From assembly GCA_022482735.1 (NCBI GenBank), contig JAKVOO010000001.1, positions 1 to 55,698 on the forward strand: a stretch of DNA of 55,698 nt. Reading direction: 5' to 3'. Numbering within the stretch: the first letter of the stretch is position 1; every line of letters starts with the position of its first letter. The notes beneath the pieces were generated by a model. That model did not search any database and was not told the origin of the DNA. It saw only the letters and a list, made by a program, of their open reading frames with translations. The position numbers were made by a program, and so were the translations under genes. Below are positions 1 through 7,207 of this stretch, one piece after another. This DNA is from Bacilli bacterium (GTDB lineage: Bacteria > Bacillota_I > Bacilli_A > RFN20 > CAG-826).

Positions 1-1
1 G

Positions 2-343
2 GTTATTAATAAGGCTGTCACGGCTTCAATTGAAGCTCGAGCCCAAGCAAAGGATTTTTTAGACGCTGATGTTTTAAAAATTATTGCTAAAACTATCAAA
101 GAGTTGGATGACGAAGAAGATGGGTATCGGCAAGTTAATAATACTCTTCGTGTTGAATCAATTCAGAAGCAAAAGGCCGTTATTAGCCAATATTTGCCGA
201 GAATGCTAACGGAAGAAGAAATAAGAGAAAAAATCTCTAAACTTGATGATAAATCATTGCCAAGCGTAATGAAATACTTTAAAATCAACTTTGCTGGTCA
301 GGTTGATATGGGCCTGGTCAGTTCAATTGCTCGCTCCCTATAG
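2..343 (+). CDS. yqeY: YqeY/GatB-domain protein, 5' truncated
   Basis: The reading frame is open from base 2 to a TAG at 341-343, so the start lies outside the window. The C-terminal half has the YqeY pattern: a helix ending in QYLPRMLTEEEI, a PSVMKYFK segment, and a VDMGLVSSIARSL end where the family has GRADGxxVxxIV. YqeY proteins resemble the tRNA-binding tail domain of the GatB amidotransferase subunit, and their exact role is not settled. A TTG at 104 could look like a start, but the upstream codons continue the family helix, so the gene is partial rather than short. tRNA-Trp follows 11 bases downstream. Confidence 0.8.
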   Translation, partial: VINKAVTASIEARAQAKDFLDADVLKIIAKTIKELDDEEDGYRQVNNTLRVESIQKQKAVISQYLPRMLTEEEIREKISKLDDKSLPSVMKYFKINFAGQVDMGLVSSIARSL

Positions 344-354
344 GAGCGCCAAAT

Positions 355-428
355 AGGGGTTTAGTTAAACGGTATAACTACGGTCTCCAAAACCGTTGTT
401 GGGGGTTCGATTCCCTCAGCCCCTGCCA
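355..428 (+). tRNA. tRNA-Trp (anticodon CCA)
   Basis: The 7-bp acceptor stem AGGGGTT pairs with AGCCCCT, followed by discriminator G and an encoded CCA. The anticodon stem ACGGT/ACCGT encloses loop CTCCAAA, with anticodon CCA at 387-389. The T-loop is TTCGATT. It marks the chromosomal edge next to the mobile region, but no duplicate of its 3' end is seen further downstream. Confidence 0.95.
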
Positions 429-475
429 AAATTGTCTTTAATTACTCGCTAAAAAGTAGCGAAAAACAAACAAAA

Positions 476-498
476 ACGACCTAAATTGGTCGTTTTTT
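476..498 (+). terminator. Rho-independent terminator after yqeY/tRNA-Trp
   Basis: Stem ACGACC/GGTCGT with loop TAAATT is followed by a run of five T. It sits where transcription from tRNA-Trp would end, before the oppositely oriented recombinase genes. Confidence 0.8.
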
Positions 499-570
499 GT
501 TAATTTTAATTATGAGTTCGATCAGCTAATGCTCAGTTCGTGGGGTTTTGCCAAAATCGATTATTTTTCA

Positions 571-631
571 TTGTAAGATAGCGAACCGACTTTTTCGAGG
601 CCTTGAGTTGCTGATTGTAAGATAGCGAACC
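571..631. repeat. 17-bp direct repeat beside the recombinase gene end
   Basis: TTGTAAGATAGCGAACC occurs at 571-587 and again at 615-631, with starts 44 bases apart. The second copy touches the stop codon of the minus-strand serine recombinase. A related TAGCGA, paired with an inverted TCGCTA, lies at 446-462. Repeats next to an integrase end are what a recombinase binding region or attachment site would look like, but no second site was found to prove it. Confidence 0.5.
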
Positions 632-2151
632 TACACTAATACAATAGAAAATTCGAGTTCTGTCATCTTGTAATTCACGATTGAAGACACTTTTACACTA
701 AGAAGAATATTTATGTCGTTGGATAGATCAAGCGGTGAGTTAGTTGGATTAAAGATTAAATAGAAGTGATTACCTTTGACATAGACTTGGGAGAAGATGG
801 TCTTTACGATTTCGATATCGTAACCATCGCTCAATGCGAGTAGCGAGAGTTTCAATTTACGAAGGGTGTTCTCAATGCTCTCAAAGGTTAGCTGATTGTT
901 CCTTAGTTCAGATATGCGATTGTAGATGTTCAATTTCACATCTGCATCGATTGTCCCGTTGAGTTCTTGTTGAAGCACGGTGAACTCGTTTTGCATGGAT
1001 TCAAGCGTATTTGCTTTGATGTCACTGTAGTAGTTGGTTATTGATTTAAAATTCTTAAGCAGATGATTACAAACTGATGAAATACCCTCAACAACATACT
1101 TATATGGAAACATTTTCCGAAAGTCATTCTTAACGCATAGGAGTACTGGAATATTGTATTTGCCTTTTGGACGCTCTACCTTGTAAATAAAGTGCTTATC
1201 GACTTCCATTGAATAAAAGAACTTTGATTCTGGTTTTAATGTCTGACTAACATTGTTGCGGCGATACTTGGTACGTTTCTTGCGCTCGGCTTGAACAAAG
1301 TCAAACACATCACGAGAGATGATGCCTTCATGATTGTTACGGACTAGATACTTAGTGGGATCATCGTAGAAAAGACATTTGTTAGTTCTTGCGAGTTCCC
1401 GACCTCGGCCAAGCAGTGCGTCTCCACAATACTTTTCATTAAGTAAAATGCTTTCTAAGACGCTACGCGACCAGAACTCATTGCCTTGTGGTGACTTAAT
1501 ACCAAGCTCGTGCAGTAGATGAATCATCCGTGCATAGGAAACCTTTTCAATGTACCAATCGTATATTTGCTTAACAATCTTCGCTTCTTCAGGAACGATG
1601 ATGAAATTACCATCAATGATCTTATACCCATAAATTCGTACTGTAGTATTTAGTCCCTTGCTCATCTTTTTCTTGAAGGTCCACCGAAGATTACTTGAGA
1701 TTTGCCGTGATTCTTCCTCAGCAACACCTGAAAGAATGTTAAGAAGAAACTCATCAGCAAAGTCACGAGTAGAGATGTTTTCCTTTTCAAAGAAAACGCT
1801 AACGCCTAGACTCCGAAGCTCTCGGATAATTTCCGGAACCTCAATGGCGTTGCGCCCAAACCTAGACACAGACTTAGTATAGATGAGATCAATGCCACCC
1901 TTACGAGCTATTTCCATCATGTTCTTAAACGAAGGACGATTCTTTGTGTCCATGCCGCTTTCTTTATCGGCAAAGACGCAGATGAGCTCATAGTTCGGAT
2001 TCGCTTCTATTGACTTAATAAGTTCATTGACTTGAAGTTCGTAACTCGTTTCTTGCTCCTCATTGTTCGTTGAAACGCGAGCGTAAATAGCGACTCGATT
2101 TTTACGAACCACAGTCCCAATATCAACAGGGATGACACTGACACTAGACAT
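631..2151 (-). CDS. Large serine recombinase (second of the pair)
   Basis: This 506-residue large serine recombinase carries out site-specific DNA cleavage and rejoining. The resolvase fold opens with AIYARVST, where the serine is the nucleophile, and continues with DLIYTKSVSRFGRN and EESRQISSN. The central recombinase domain (about 160-300) contains KSPQGNEFWSRSVLESILLNEKYCGD. The cysteine-rich zinc-ribbon expected near residue 320 is missing: that stretch reads FFYSMEVDKHFIYKV. A coiled-coil region follows. It starts inside the upstream recombinase gene (8-base overlap), so the two are translationally coupled, as in paired recombinases such as CcrA/CcrB. Its partner may supply the DNA contacts that the missing ribbon would make (inference). 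Confidence 0.9.
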   Translation of the reverse strand: MSSVSVIPVDIGTVVRKNRVAIYARVSTNNEEQETSYELQVNELIKSIEANPNYELICVFADKESGMDTKNRPSFKNMMEIARKGGIDLIYTKSVSRFGRNAIEVPEIIRELRSLGVSVFFEKENISTRDFADEFLLNILSGVAEEESRQISSNLRWTFKKKMSKGLNTTVRIYGYKIIDGNFIIVPEEAKIVKQIYDWYIEKVSYARMIHLLHELGIKSPQGNEFWSRSVLESILLNEKYCGDALLGRGRELARTNKCLFYDDPTKYLVRNNHEGIISRDVFDFVQAERKKRTKYRRNNVSQTLKPESKFFYSMEVDKHFIYKVERPKGKYNIPVLLCVKNDFRKMFPYKYVVEGISSVCNHLLKNFKSITNYYSDIKANTLESMQNEFTVLQQELNGTIDADVKLNIYNRISELRNNQLTFESIENTLRKLKLSLLALSDGYDIEIVKTIFSQVYVKGNHFYLIFNPTNSPLDLSNDINILLSVKVSSIVNYKMTELEFSIVLV

Positions 2152-3742
2152 GATAAACCACCCGATACTTAATACCTTTCTGCAGATCGTAATCGATGTA
2201 CAACTTCGAAAACAACGAGGGGATAATGCTCAACTCATCAATGCAAGAAGACAGCTCTTCGGTATCCTTGCTACCAGATATAACGAAAACCAGCTCTTCT
2301 GGACTAACAATCACCAACTTGTAAAATGATTTTATTAATAAGAAATCATTAACGAAATCTTGGTCGGAAATGACTGAATCAATGACTTGCAAAAGGTTGT
2401 TGCTACGCACCGAAAAGCTGACTCTATTTTCTAACCTCTCGATTTCTTTTCGTAGTGCCTTTTCTTCGGAAATAATCTTTTCATTTAGGCCATTTGCTTT
2501 GGCAGCGATTAATGCATTTAGACGAAGGCGTTTGCTATGCAAAGATGAAGTATCATCATGTTCAGATACTGATATAAGCATCGATTTAAGTTCATCTAGA
2601 ACATCTTTGTGATTAAGCAACTCATGGATAGAATCCTTAACGGCGCCTAGTACTAGATCATACGAAATACGAGGATAGGTGCAGTCGATAGAGATAGTAG
2701 GATTGTGGTTACAATTTAAAACAACATATTCACTTGGCCGGTTATGATTGATGAGATGGCGGTGAAGCTTACGATGGCACTTACTGCAGTAGGTGATATT
2801 AGTTAGAGGATACTTTGTTATTTGATTTGGACGACGAGTCTTAAGCATTGATTGGACGGTTTCGTATTCGTCCCTTTTGATGATGCCTTCATGATGATTT
2901 GTCACATAGTACTTCGGCTCGATATTATCGTTCTTGACTTGCTTGTGAGTGAGATAATCAATAGTGCAAGTCTTCTGTAATATGGCGTCCCCCATATATT
3001 TCTCATTGCTAAGAAGTCCACGAACAGTGGAGTATAGCCACGATTTACCTTTAAGCGTTGGTATTTTTCGGTCATTGAGAATTTTGACAATGTCATTGAT
3101 GTTATAGCCTTCGATAAACAAAGAGAAGATGAGGCGAACAATAGAGGCCTCGCTTTCTTCAATAACCAACTCTCCATTTTCACCCTTGCGATAACCATAA
3201 ATCCTAGTTACGTGGGCGATGCCGTTCTTGAATTTCTTTTCGATGCTCCATTTAACGTTGGTCGATATCGAGCGACTCTCTTCTTGGGCAACACTTGATA
3301 GAACCGTAAGAACGAAGTCAATCTTGGTATCATCGCTACGGATGTTTTCCTTTTCAAAGAAAATGATGCATCCCCGGTTTCTTAACTCTCTAACGGTCGT
3401 GAGAACGTCGACTGTATTACGTGCAAAACGAGAAATGGACTTAACTAGAATTAAGTCAATTTTGCGTTCCATTCCTAACTCAACCATTCGCATGAACTCT
3501 GGCCGCTTCTTGGTTTGGGTACCAGTGATGCCTTTGTCCGCAAACATACCGATAAAATCCCAATCGGGATTAGAGGTAATGCGTTCGGTGTATTCATCGA
3601 TTTGAGACTTGAATGAATTTACTTGATCATCTTCATCAGTGGATACACGTGCATAAGCCGCAACCCGCAATTTTGTTTTGTTAGTTTTTGTAAGTGAAGT
3701 GTCGATTTTATGCGGCATAATCACCTCAATAGTTTTCGTCAT
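2144..3742 (-). CDS. Large serine recombinase (first of the pair)
   Basis: This 532-residue large serine recombinase has the catalytic AAYARVST serine segment, DLILVKSISRFARN and EESRSISTN. The recombinase domain ends in LSNEKYMGDAIL. An intact zinc ribbon is visible at about residues 320-360 (CSKCHRKLHRH, then C-N-H and D-C). A leucine-rich coiled coil occupies the last third. Two starts are possible: ATG at 3742, with AAAGGAG 11 bases upstream, or an in-frame ATG at 3718 preceded more closely by GAGGTG. It is probably the integrase/excisionase of the left-hand element, acting with the overlapping downstream gene. The phage-type tyrosine recombinase further right suggests that two elements are stacked here. 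Confidence 0.9.
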   Translation of the reverse strand: MTKTIEVIMPHKIDTSLTKTNKTKLRVAAYARVSTDEDDQVNSFKSQIDEYTERITSNPDWDFIGMFADKGITGTQTKKRPEFMRMVELGMERKIDLILVKSISRFARNTVDVLTTVRELRNRGCIIFFEKENIRSDDTKIDFVLTVLSSVAQEESRSISTNVKWSIEKKFKNGIAHVTRIYGYRKGENGELVIEESEASIVRLIFSLFIEGYNINDIVKILNDRKIPTLKGKSWLYSTVRGLLSNEKYMGDAILQKTCTIDYLTHKQVKNDNIEPKYYVTNHHEGIIKRDEYETVQSMLKTRRPNQITKYPLTNITYCSKCHRKLHRHLINHNRPSEYVVLNCNHNPTISIDCTYPRISYDLVLGAVKDSIHELLNHKDVLDELKSMLISVSEHDDTSSLHSKRLRLNALIAAKANGLNEKIISEEKALRKEIERLENRVSFSVRSNNLLQVIDSVISDQDFVNDFLLIKSFYKLVIVSPEELVFVISGSKDTEELSSCIDELSIIPSLFSKLYIDYDLQKGIKYRVVYHV

Positions 3743-3766
3743 GTCTTGAATTACTCCTTTCGTAAA

Positions 3767-3782
3767 CGAGTAGTATTACTCG
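3767..3782. promoter_or_regulatory. Palindrome upstream of the recombinase pair
   Basis: CGAGTA at 3767-3772 and TACTCG at 3777-3782 form a perfect 6-4-6 inverted repeat just upstream of the recombinase Shine-Dalgarno. It could be an operator or a recombinase half-site. No known consensus was recognised. Confidence 0.4.
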
Positions 3783-3792
3783 CTTGTTTGTT

Positions 3793-3924
3793 TTATAACT
3801 TAAATATTTGATTACCGATAATGAAATCGCGCATTTGAAGATATTCTTCAATACTTAAAAAACCCTTCACAAAAAGAAGGGTTAAAGCATGTCGAATTAG
3901 TTTGTGTTGAACATCTGGATTCAT
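3793..3924 (-). CDS. 43-residue protein upstream of the recombinases
   Basis: On the minus strand, AAGGAG lies six bases before an ATG whose codon ends at 3924. The frame runs 43 codons to TAA at 3793-3795. The product starts MNPDVQHKLIRHAL and ends EEYLQMRDFIIGNQIFKL. Small ORFs with an 'EEY' helix ahead of recombinase genes are common in Clostridia-type elements (SHOCT-like), and this one resembles them only loosely. A terminator-shaped hairpin lies inside its coding sequence, so its translation could control readthrough into the recombinase genes (inference). Confidence 0.6.
   Translation of the reverse strand: MNPDVQHKLIRHALTLLFVKGFLSIEEYLQMRDFIIGNQIFKL
3855..3883 (-). terminator. Terminator-like hairpin inside the small ORF
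   Basis: Read on the minus strand, AACCCTTC pairs perfectly with GAAGGGTT around loop TTTTTGT and is followed directly by T residues. This is a textbook intrinsic terminator shape placed within a translated ORF, before the recombinase operon. It may act as an attenuator. Confidence 0.55.
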
Positions 3925-4021
3925 TCTTTGCTCCTTATAAGAACAAGGAATGACTAATTTAATCTTGAGCCAGGTTCATTCTATTTTATGTACGTGCGTA
4001 ATAAGAGGGTCAAACTGAAGA

Positions 4022-4630
4022 CTACTGCTCAATAAAGCGTCCAGGAATGGTCTCGACATAGTCGCCGACATGGCGAGCTAGTATGAAGAGATCCTTTCGT
4101 TTCATGCTGACTGGATTGTCCTTATTAAACAAAACAAGGACGATTCCGTTTTTATCTGACGGATCACCGACAAATAATAACTCAGCCACTTTCTTGGCAC
4201 CGTCATGTTCAAAGAAATAAACGCCGTTAATGGTTGGGCAGTTTTGCATCGTCTCAAAGAGCATGAACCTATCCTTGGCTTTGATCATGAGCAGTGAGTC
4301 ATTGTGATTAGAGATGAATACCTCTTTGGTCTTAACTAACTCATCGAGATCATCGGCGGCATAGCAGTGGAAGAAGGTTGAACACCCTAGTTCAGGTAGA
4401 TGATTATTTGTTATGAATTCCAAGCTAACATGGTAAAAATCGGCCAAACGCTTTAGACCAACAACGCTGATTGAACTCACTCCTTGTTCATAGAGATAGT
4501 ACTGATTACGGGATACGCCCAAAGCTTCAGTGAGACGCTCCACTTGAACAGCATAGTGCTTACGAAGATATTTCAGTCTTTCGCCAATAATTTTAAGCAA
4601 ATTGGCACCATATTCATCATTTCTTTCCAT
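4022..4630 (-). CDS. HTH repressor with degenerate S24-like C-terminal half
   Basis: This 202-residue regulator has an N-terminal XRE helix-turn-helix (about 12-70: GERLKYLRKHYAV through LTEALGVSRNQYYLYEQG). The C-terminal half (about 90-195) has the length and strand pattern of a LexA/CI-type S24 domain: DSLLMIKAKDRFMLFE, then INGVYFFEHDGAKKV, then GIVLVLFN. The usual serine and lysine motifs are not clearly conserved, so self-cleavage is doubtful. It is divergently transcribed from another HTH gene, the usual layout of a phage or satellite lysogeny switch. It is likely the repressor of the rightward operon (inference). Confidence 0.75.
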   Translation of the reverse strand: MERNDEYGANLLKIIGERLKYLRKHYAVQVERLTEALGVSRNQYYLYEQGVSSISVVGLKRLADFYHVSLEFITNNHLPELGCSTFFHCYAADDLDELVKTKEVFISNHNDSLLMIKAKDRFMLFETMQNCPTINGVYFFEHDGAKKVAELLFVGDPSDKNGIVLVLFNKDNPVSMKRKDLFILARHVGDYVETIPGRFIEQ

Positions 4631-4697
4631 ATATTTATTCCTTTTAGTGTAATATTTAATAATATACCCACAAATTGATTATAGCACAGGCAAACGG

Positions 4698-4716
4698 ATA
4701 AATGCCGAATAAATGC
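4698..4716. promoter_or_regulatory. Candidate operator in the divergent switch region
   Basis: ATAAATGC occurs twice, starting at 4698 and 4709. The 11-bp spacing places both on the same DNA face. They lie in the 183-bp region between the divergent regulators, beside a minus-strand TATAAT (complement near 4679-4684). They are plausible repressor half-sites. Confidence 0.4.
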
Positions 4717-4813
4717 AAATATGTCTTATTCAATATTACAAAGAAATTAAATACTTGTTTCGTAATTTTTCGTTTAAAACCTCTCGGTAGAATTAGTGCA
4801 AAAGGAGAGATGA

Positions 4814-5155
4814 ATGAAAGAAATCAGAAACAAAGATGCACCCCATCAGAACAAGAAGAGAGCTTTGATGCGCACGTATCTTATTGATTTAAAGTACAAA
4901 GCTGGGCTAACAACTGACATTTTAGCGGACCGTATTTATTTCGATAAGAAAAACTATTATCAACTTGAATCTGGCGAAAGAGGACATCGTATGAGTGCCT
5001 TGCTTTATGTTCGGCTAGCAAAAGAACTAAAAGTGAGCGTCGAGGAGCTCGTCGTGCGTGAAGCGGAATACCAAAGACGTCGAATAGAACTCGGGTACAC
5101 GAGAGAACCATGGTACCTAGTTGGCAGAAACGAGATTGATAAATATGAATATTAA
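4814..5155 (+). CDS. Small XRE-family regulator
   Basis: This 113-residue protein has an XRE-type helix-turn-helix at about residues 20-75 (LKYKAGLTTDILADRIYFDKKNYYQLESGERGHRMS..YVRLAKELKVSVEEL) and a basic tail. AAGGAG at 4802-4807 fits ATG 4814. It is the first gene of the rightward operon, directly opposite the larger repressor, and it overlaps the start of the integrase gene. By position it resembles a Cro-type or activator protein of a phage-like switch (inference). Confidence 0.8.
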   Translation: MKEIRNKDAPHQNKKRALMRTYLIDLKYKAGLTTDILADRIYFDKKNYYQLESGERGHRMSALLYVRLAKELKVSVEELVVREAEYQRRRIELGYTREPWYLVGRNEIDKYEY

Positions 5156-6080
5156 TGACGAAATTGCCAATTACTTAAGTTACATAGACTTAAAAGAAAA
5201 CACCAAAATCGGATACAAAAATATCCTTTATAGCTTTGCTAAGTTTCTTGAGAAGCGACAAGTTCTTGAGCCAACAAGGAATGACTTACTCGCTTTTAAA
5301 GAGTTTAGTCTCAAGCATCTTGGAAGTGCATCGGTGCAAAAATACATCGTTGTGCTACGGGGATTCTTTAAACATCTTAAGTTCATGGGTGTTTACGATG
5401 ACATCAGTTATCAAGTCCGCGGATGTAAAGTGGAAACGACATTTAAGAGAATGCCGCTTTCCATCAAAGACTCGATCAAACTACTTAACAAAGCCAAGAA
5501 GAAAGCTGTAAACGAAATTGGAAAGCGAGATTATGCCCTCGCTGTTCTTTTCCTAACCACCGGAATTCGAAGTATTGAAGCTGAAAGAGCAAACATTGAT
5601 GACATCGATAATGTCCAAGGCGAAGCGGTGCTTCACATTCAGGGAAAAGGAAGAGATTCAAAAGCTGAATTCGTGAAACTCTCGGAGGAGACATTTTGTG
5701 CTATTCAAGAGTATCTAGCGACCATCGACACGAATTCAATTGCGGATGACGACCGTGGCACACCCTTATTCTTAACTAAACCGAAGAACGGAATTAGAAA
5801 GCGATTATCGACAAAAATGATAAGAACTCAAATCAAGGATTTATTGATTTCTATTGGTTACAATTCCCGAGCCTACAGTGTCCACTCACTGCGTCATACC
5901 TTTGCGACGACAGCCCTTTTACAAGGAGCGAGCATTCTCCAGACTCAGGAGGCACTGCGTCACAAGAACATTTCCACAACGCAAATATATTCGCATATGG
6001 TGGAAGGTCTCGGCTCGAATACGAATCAACTCGTTTCCGATGCCCTATTCAAGTCAAAGAAAGGACAAGAAAACAAATGA
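5145..6080 (+). CDS. Tyrosine recombinase/integrase (XerC/D-like)
   Basis: ATG 5145 gives 311 residues. An in-frame TTG at 5121 would add eight residues inside the upstream gene, and neither start has a strong ribosome site. The N-terminal SAM-like core-binding domain covers about residues 1-90. The catalytic domain shows the complete set: R in TTGIRSIE, K in GKGRDSK, HSLRH, H in LRHKN, and tyrosine in TTQIYSHM. It cuts and rejoins DNA at an attachment site. It is embedded in the regulator-integrase-antirepressor-excisionase operon, so it likely integrates the phage-like element. It belongs to a different family from the serine pair on its left. Confidence 0.9.
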   Translation: MNINDEIANYLSYIDLKENTKIGYKNILYSFAKFLEKRQVLEPTRNDLLAFKEFSLKHLGSASVQKYIVVLRGFFKHLKFMGVYDDISYQVRGCKVETTFKRMPLSIKDSIKLLNKAKKKAVNEIGKRDYALAVLFLTTGIRSIEAERANIDDIDNVQGEAVLHIQGKGRDSKAEFVKLSEETFCAIQEYLATIDTNSIADDDRGTPLFLTKPKNGIRKRLSTKMIRTQIKDLLISIGYNSRAYSVHSLRHTFATTALLQGASILQTQEALRHKNISTTQIYSHMVEGLGSNTNQLVSDALFKSKKGQENK

Positions 6081-6823
6081 CTAAACGTTCAGTCTATTAC
6101 CTCTATCTAAAAGATTTCCCGAAAGTTCTAGTCGCAGTCATAGAAGGTGAACTATTTCTTAGCCTTCATGAAGTCTTAAAGCGTTTCAAACTCAAACATG
6201 ATGATCCAAAAGTGAAAGAACTAGTGGTTACCGAGCGGATAACCATTAACATCGATGGACATGATAAACGGATTGACATAATTGATTTTGAAGTGTTTAA
6301 AAATCTATCTGAACTGGATCGCTCTGGAGAAGGATTCAAATTCTTTACCCAAGTGATGAAACATAAGTTTGATCGTGAACATAACATTGATAACTTGACG
6401 CCTAATGATCTCGAATCGATGGAAGACAGGGAACGCTTCATTGAAGAACGTAATATCTTGAAATCAAAGGTCGAGGTTCTTGAAGCTAAAGAGAGAACCT
6501 ATGAGCCCTACATAAAGACCATCAAGACTATTTTCGGGTCAAGAATTAATCCCGTTAACTTTGTTAACATTACAACTAAGTTAAAGTATGCTAAACCGCC
6601 TTCACCAAGTGCCATTAGCGAGATTCTTCGCCTTGCCGGTGTCTTTGATGATAATGATCAACCAAAGCCGCACTTCGTCAAAGAGAACTACTTTCGCATC
6701 ATTGTGACCAGTGAAGCAAAACTAACCAAAAGCCAGGTAGTTACGAATGTCTTGGTGCTTCAAAAAGGCATCCAACTCATTGAGTCCTTAATTGATAAGA
6801 AGTATGGAGGTGGCATTCGATGA
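6077..6823 (+). CDS. Antirepressor-like protein (KilAC/ANT-type C-terminus)
   Basis: This 248-residue protein starts in an ATGA overlap with the integrase. The N-terminal 100 residues are unassigned (VYYLYLKDFPKVLVAVIEGELFLSLHEVL). A coiled-coil linker lies at about 110-140 (EERNILKSKVEVLEAKE). The C-terminal 80 residues (ISEILRLAGVFDD..FVKENYFRIIV..LVLQKGIQLI) follow the pattern of phage antirepressor KilAC domains, which end in a short winged-helix unit. In phages such proteins relieve CI repression. The family assignment rests on pattern only. Confidence 0.5.
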   Translation: MTKRSVYYLYLKDFPKVLVAVIEGELFLSLHEVLKRFKLKHDDPKVKELVVTERITINIDGHDKRIDIIDFEVFKNLSELDRSGEGFKFFTQVMKHKFDREHNIDNLTPNDLESMEDRERFIEERNILKSKVEVLEAKERTYEPYIKTIKTIFGSRINPVNFVNITTKLKYAKPPSPSAISEILRLAGVFDDNDQPKPHFVKENYFRIIVTSEAKLTKSQVVTNVLVLQKGIQLIESLIDKKYGGGIR

Positions 6824-7032
6824 GCGACCTTGGAAGAACCTATACACTGGCTGAGATAGCAGAATACCTCATGGTATCCAACCGCACAGTGTGGAACTAT
6901 ATCGCAAGCGGCAAACTCAAAGCCTTTAAGCTTGGCAACTCCTATCGCGTGACCAAAGAATCACTTGAAGAATTCCAAGAAAAATTAAGTGCCGAGAATA
7001 CTATCAAAAAACAAAAAACTAAAAATACATAA
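6820..7032 (+). CDS. Excisionase-like winged-helix protein
   Basis: This 70-residue MerR/excisionase-type DNA-binding protein (HTH_17) contains YTLAEIAEYLMVSNRTVWNY followed by IASGKLKAFKLGNSYRV, the helix-turn-helix and wing of this family, plus a lysine-rich tail. It overlaps the preceding gene by ATGA. Its position downstream of the integrase suggests a recombination directionality factor. A replication regulator is an alternative. Confidence 0.75.
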   Translation: MSDLGRTYTLAEIAEYLMVSNRTVWNYIASGKLKAFKLGNSYRVTKESLEEFQEKLSAENTIKKQKTKNT

Positions 7033-7043
7033 AAAAATAGATA

Positions 7044-7153
7044 ACACTAGTGAACGGCAACACCGATAAGAAGTTGACGGAAAATGCTCGTCGTCAATAA
7101 GTCGATATACGGAAAAAATGAGTAATCGAAAATCAATAGCCGTTCACTGGTGT
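7044..7153 (+). promoter_or_regulatory. Long inverted repeat upstream of the rep leader (motif copy A)
   Basis: ACACTAGTGAACGGC (7044-7058) pairs with GCCGTTCACTGGTGT (7139-7153) over 15 positions with one G-T wobble, enclosing 80 bases. Inside is a second stem, TTGACG/CGTCAA (7074-7079/7092-7097). The left half is shared with two other sites in the window (15184 and 17267). It lies 15 bases before a leader peptide ORF coupled to the replication gene, so a structured RNA controlling replication or an origin element is plausible. Confidence 0.6.
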
Positions 7154-7168
7154 AGTTAAGGAGAAAAT

Positions 7169-7207
7169 ATGCTCAATATTAGAGGACTTTTTAGAGTGCG
7201 TTTATGA
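7169..7207 (+). CDS. 12-residue leader peptide coupled to rep
   Basis: AAGGAG at 7158-7163 precedes ATG 7169 by five bases. The ORF codes MLNIRGLFRVRL and its TGA (7205-7207) overlaps the ATG of the replication gene (ATGA). The replication gene has no clear ribosome site of its own, so ribosomes finishing the leader probably re-initiate there. This resembles leader-peptide control of plasmid Rep synthesis, such as tap-repA in IncFII plasmids (comparison by architecture only). Confidence 0.6.
   Translation: MLNIRGLFRVRL

Noticed and set aside
355..428. tRNA-Trp as the attachment site of the tyrosine recombinase element
   Set aside because: No second copy of the tRNA 3' end was seen near the right edge (27.6-28.1 kb) or elsewhere in the window.
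3219..3605. Plus-strand ORF opposite the first serine recombinase
   Set aside because: Shadow of a strongly conserved coding sequence on the other strand.
4702..4887. Plus-strand ORF across the divergent promoter region
   Set aside because: It overlaps the operator region and the XRE gene in another frame and has no ribosome site at its start.
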